The notes under the pieces: model-generated | What the model saw: the letters and a program-made list of their open reading frames with translations, nothing else | Databases searched by the model: none | Told to the model about the DNA's origin: nothing | Origin: a virus | Strand: one strand, 5' to 3' | Length of the DNA: 29,638 nucleotides | IMG/VR virus record: IMGVR_UViG_3300025769_000578 | Coordinates: 1-29,638 of that record | Shown: piece after piece, positions 28,974 to 29,638 of the stretch | Position numbering within the stretch: position 1 is the stretch's first letter | Layout of the letters: each line of letters starts with the position of its first letter | Position numbers and translations under genes: made by a program

Positions 28974-29524
28974 GCGTATACATTCTTTTGAGTGTACATA
29001 GGTCGAGCATAATATGCCCAGCCCTTTCGGTTATTTGATAGATTTTCAAGTCTTTTATTGTGTTTTCTCACAACCTCAGTACATTCCATATGACACTCTA
29101 ATAATATCTCTCTCACTTCTGGATCCATAAGCTGATACCCTGAAAATATTTTAAACCCTACTGACGGGTCTGACAGTACATATGTAAAATCGTTGTTGAT
29201 GAGGTGAGTGTTAAACTGATAACCACTAGCAGTCTTAGACGCTTTAACTTCAATAAAGAATACTTCCTCTTCGGTTACAGCAATAAAGTCGGGGGAATTT
29301 TGACTGCCTAGAGGCTGAGCGTAGAAGGTGTTGGGCTCCAACTGAAACTCTCCGTCTCGAACTGCTTTTACTAATTCAGTTTTATTTCTATAGCCTGAAT
29401 CTTTAATCAGAGAAGCAATATCTAATTGTTTTAGTCCGTCAGCTCTAAGAGCTTCGCCTACTGCATTCTCTGCTATTTTTCCTGTACCAATATAACTACT
29501 TGCTTCTAGAAGTTCAATCCACAT
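28970..29524 (-). CDS. Putative type II restriction endonuclease (PD-(D/E)XK)
   Basis: 184 residues. The catalytic core is QPLGSQNSPDFIAV with P78-D79 and FFIEVKASK with E92 and K94: PD, twelve residues, then ExK. GSQ-x-x-PDF-h-V followed by IEVKxS is a common form in type II restriction enzymes. The N-terminal 60 residues are helical and could bind DNA. No other domain is seen. Together with the overlapping methyltransferase downstream it forms a restriction-modification-like cassette; possible roles are attack on rival phages or on host DNA. A non-restriction repair nuclease remains possible. The ATG has only a weak site (GAGA). Confidence 0.7.
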   Translation of the reverse strand: MWIELLEASSYIGTGKIAENAVGEALRADGLKQLDIASLIKDSGYRNKTELVKAVRDGEFQLEPNTFYAQPLGSQNSPDFIAVTEEEVFFIEVKASKTASGYQFNTHLINNDFTYVLSDPSVGFKIFSGYQLMDPEVREILLECHMECTEVVRKHNKRLENLSNNRKGWAYYARPMYTQKNVYA

Positions 29525-29548
29525 AAATTTTTCTCAAGAAATATTTTT

Positions 29549-29638
29549 TTATTGTTTAACAATTTCCAGTTCTTCTACCGCATTAGCTACATTTGGAAAA
29601 TGTTCTTTGATAACAGCCCATGCAAGACTTGCAACATC
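29549..29638 (-). CDS. Unknown protein, C-terminal 29 residues (5' part outside window)
   Basis: An open frame enters from the right edge (DVASLAWAVIKEHFPNV ...) and ends at TAA 29551-29549. It looks helical and soluble. Too little is present for a name. Confidence 0.55.
   Translation of the reverse strand, partial: DVASLAWAVIKEHFPNVANAVEELEIVKQ

Overview
The window is part of the genome of a tailed double-stranded DNA phage. It is AT-rich and tightly packed, and neighbouring genes often overlap by 1-50 nt. The set of genes (phage NrdAB, 46/47-type recombination nuclease, UvsW-like helicase, family A polymerase, 2OG oxygenase and sulfotransferase, low GC) resembles marine tailed phages of SAR11 or cyanobacteria; that host guess is inference. 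No tRNA, rRNA, CRISPR or insertion sequence was seen.

Bases 1-9246 are transcribed rightward and form a tail-fibre and adhesin module. It opens with the 3' end of a collagen-like (Gly-X-Y) fibre gene. Five paralogous genes follow (531-1592, 4071-5114, 5124-6197, 6207-7259, 7269-8318). Each has a short Mtd_N-like head-piece and then exactly six ~47-residue kelch-like repeats, best read as a closed six-bladed beta-propeller with variable loops. Among them lie an unknown coiled-coil protein, a protein with two 2-oxoglutarate/Fe(II) oxygenase domains, a 109-residue protein, and at the end a PAPS-type sulfotransferase. The two modifying enzymes inside a fibre locus suggest that the fibres, or the host surface, may be chemically decorated; this is a hypothesis.

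A hairpin terminator at 9245-9270 separates the two convergent arms. Everything from 9269 to the right end is on the minus strand, read from high to low coordinate. In transcription order: a partial gene; a PD-(D/E)XK restriction endonuclease overlapping a DNA adenine methyltransferase; a poly-Ser HTH protein; an MptE-like protein; an SH3-like and a PC4-like small protein; an NAD-dependent DNA ligase split into two genes; a multi-HTH protein; replicative helicase, primase and family A polymerase; an unknown; a UvsW-like helicase; an unknown; an ssDNA-binding protein; gp47 and gp46; two small proteins, one only 33 residues; a Holliday-junction-resolvase-like nuclease; a 5'-3' exonuclease; NrdA; a small membrane protein; and NrdB. 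Together these make and recycle dNTPs, copy the genome, and join and recombine it.

Four near-consensus sigma-70 promoters (TTGACA/T, 17-nt spacer, TATAAT-like box) occupy the few gaps of the minus-strand arm. They share an A/T-rich upstream element, so this arm is probably read early by unmodified host RNA polymerase. One promoter sits exactly at the break between the two ligase genes, two overlap the stop codon of the preceding gene, and one lies almost on top of a start codon. The most notable items are the set of 30 kelch-like blades, the modifying enzymes among the fibres, the ligase split by a promoter, the phage-borne restriction-modification-like pair, and a nested 33-residue gene.
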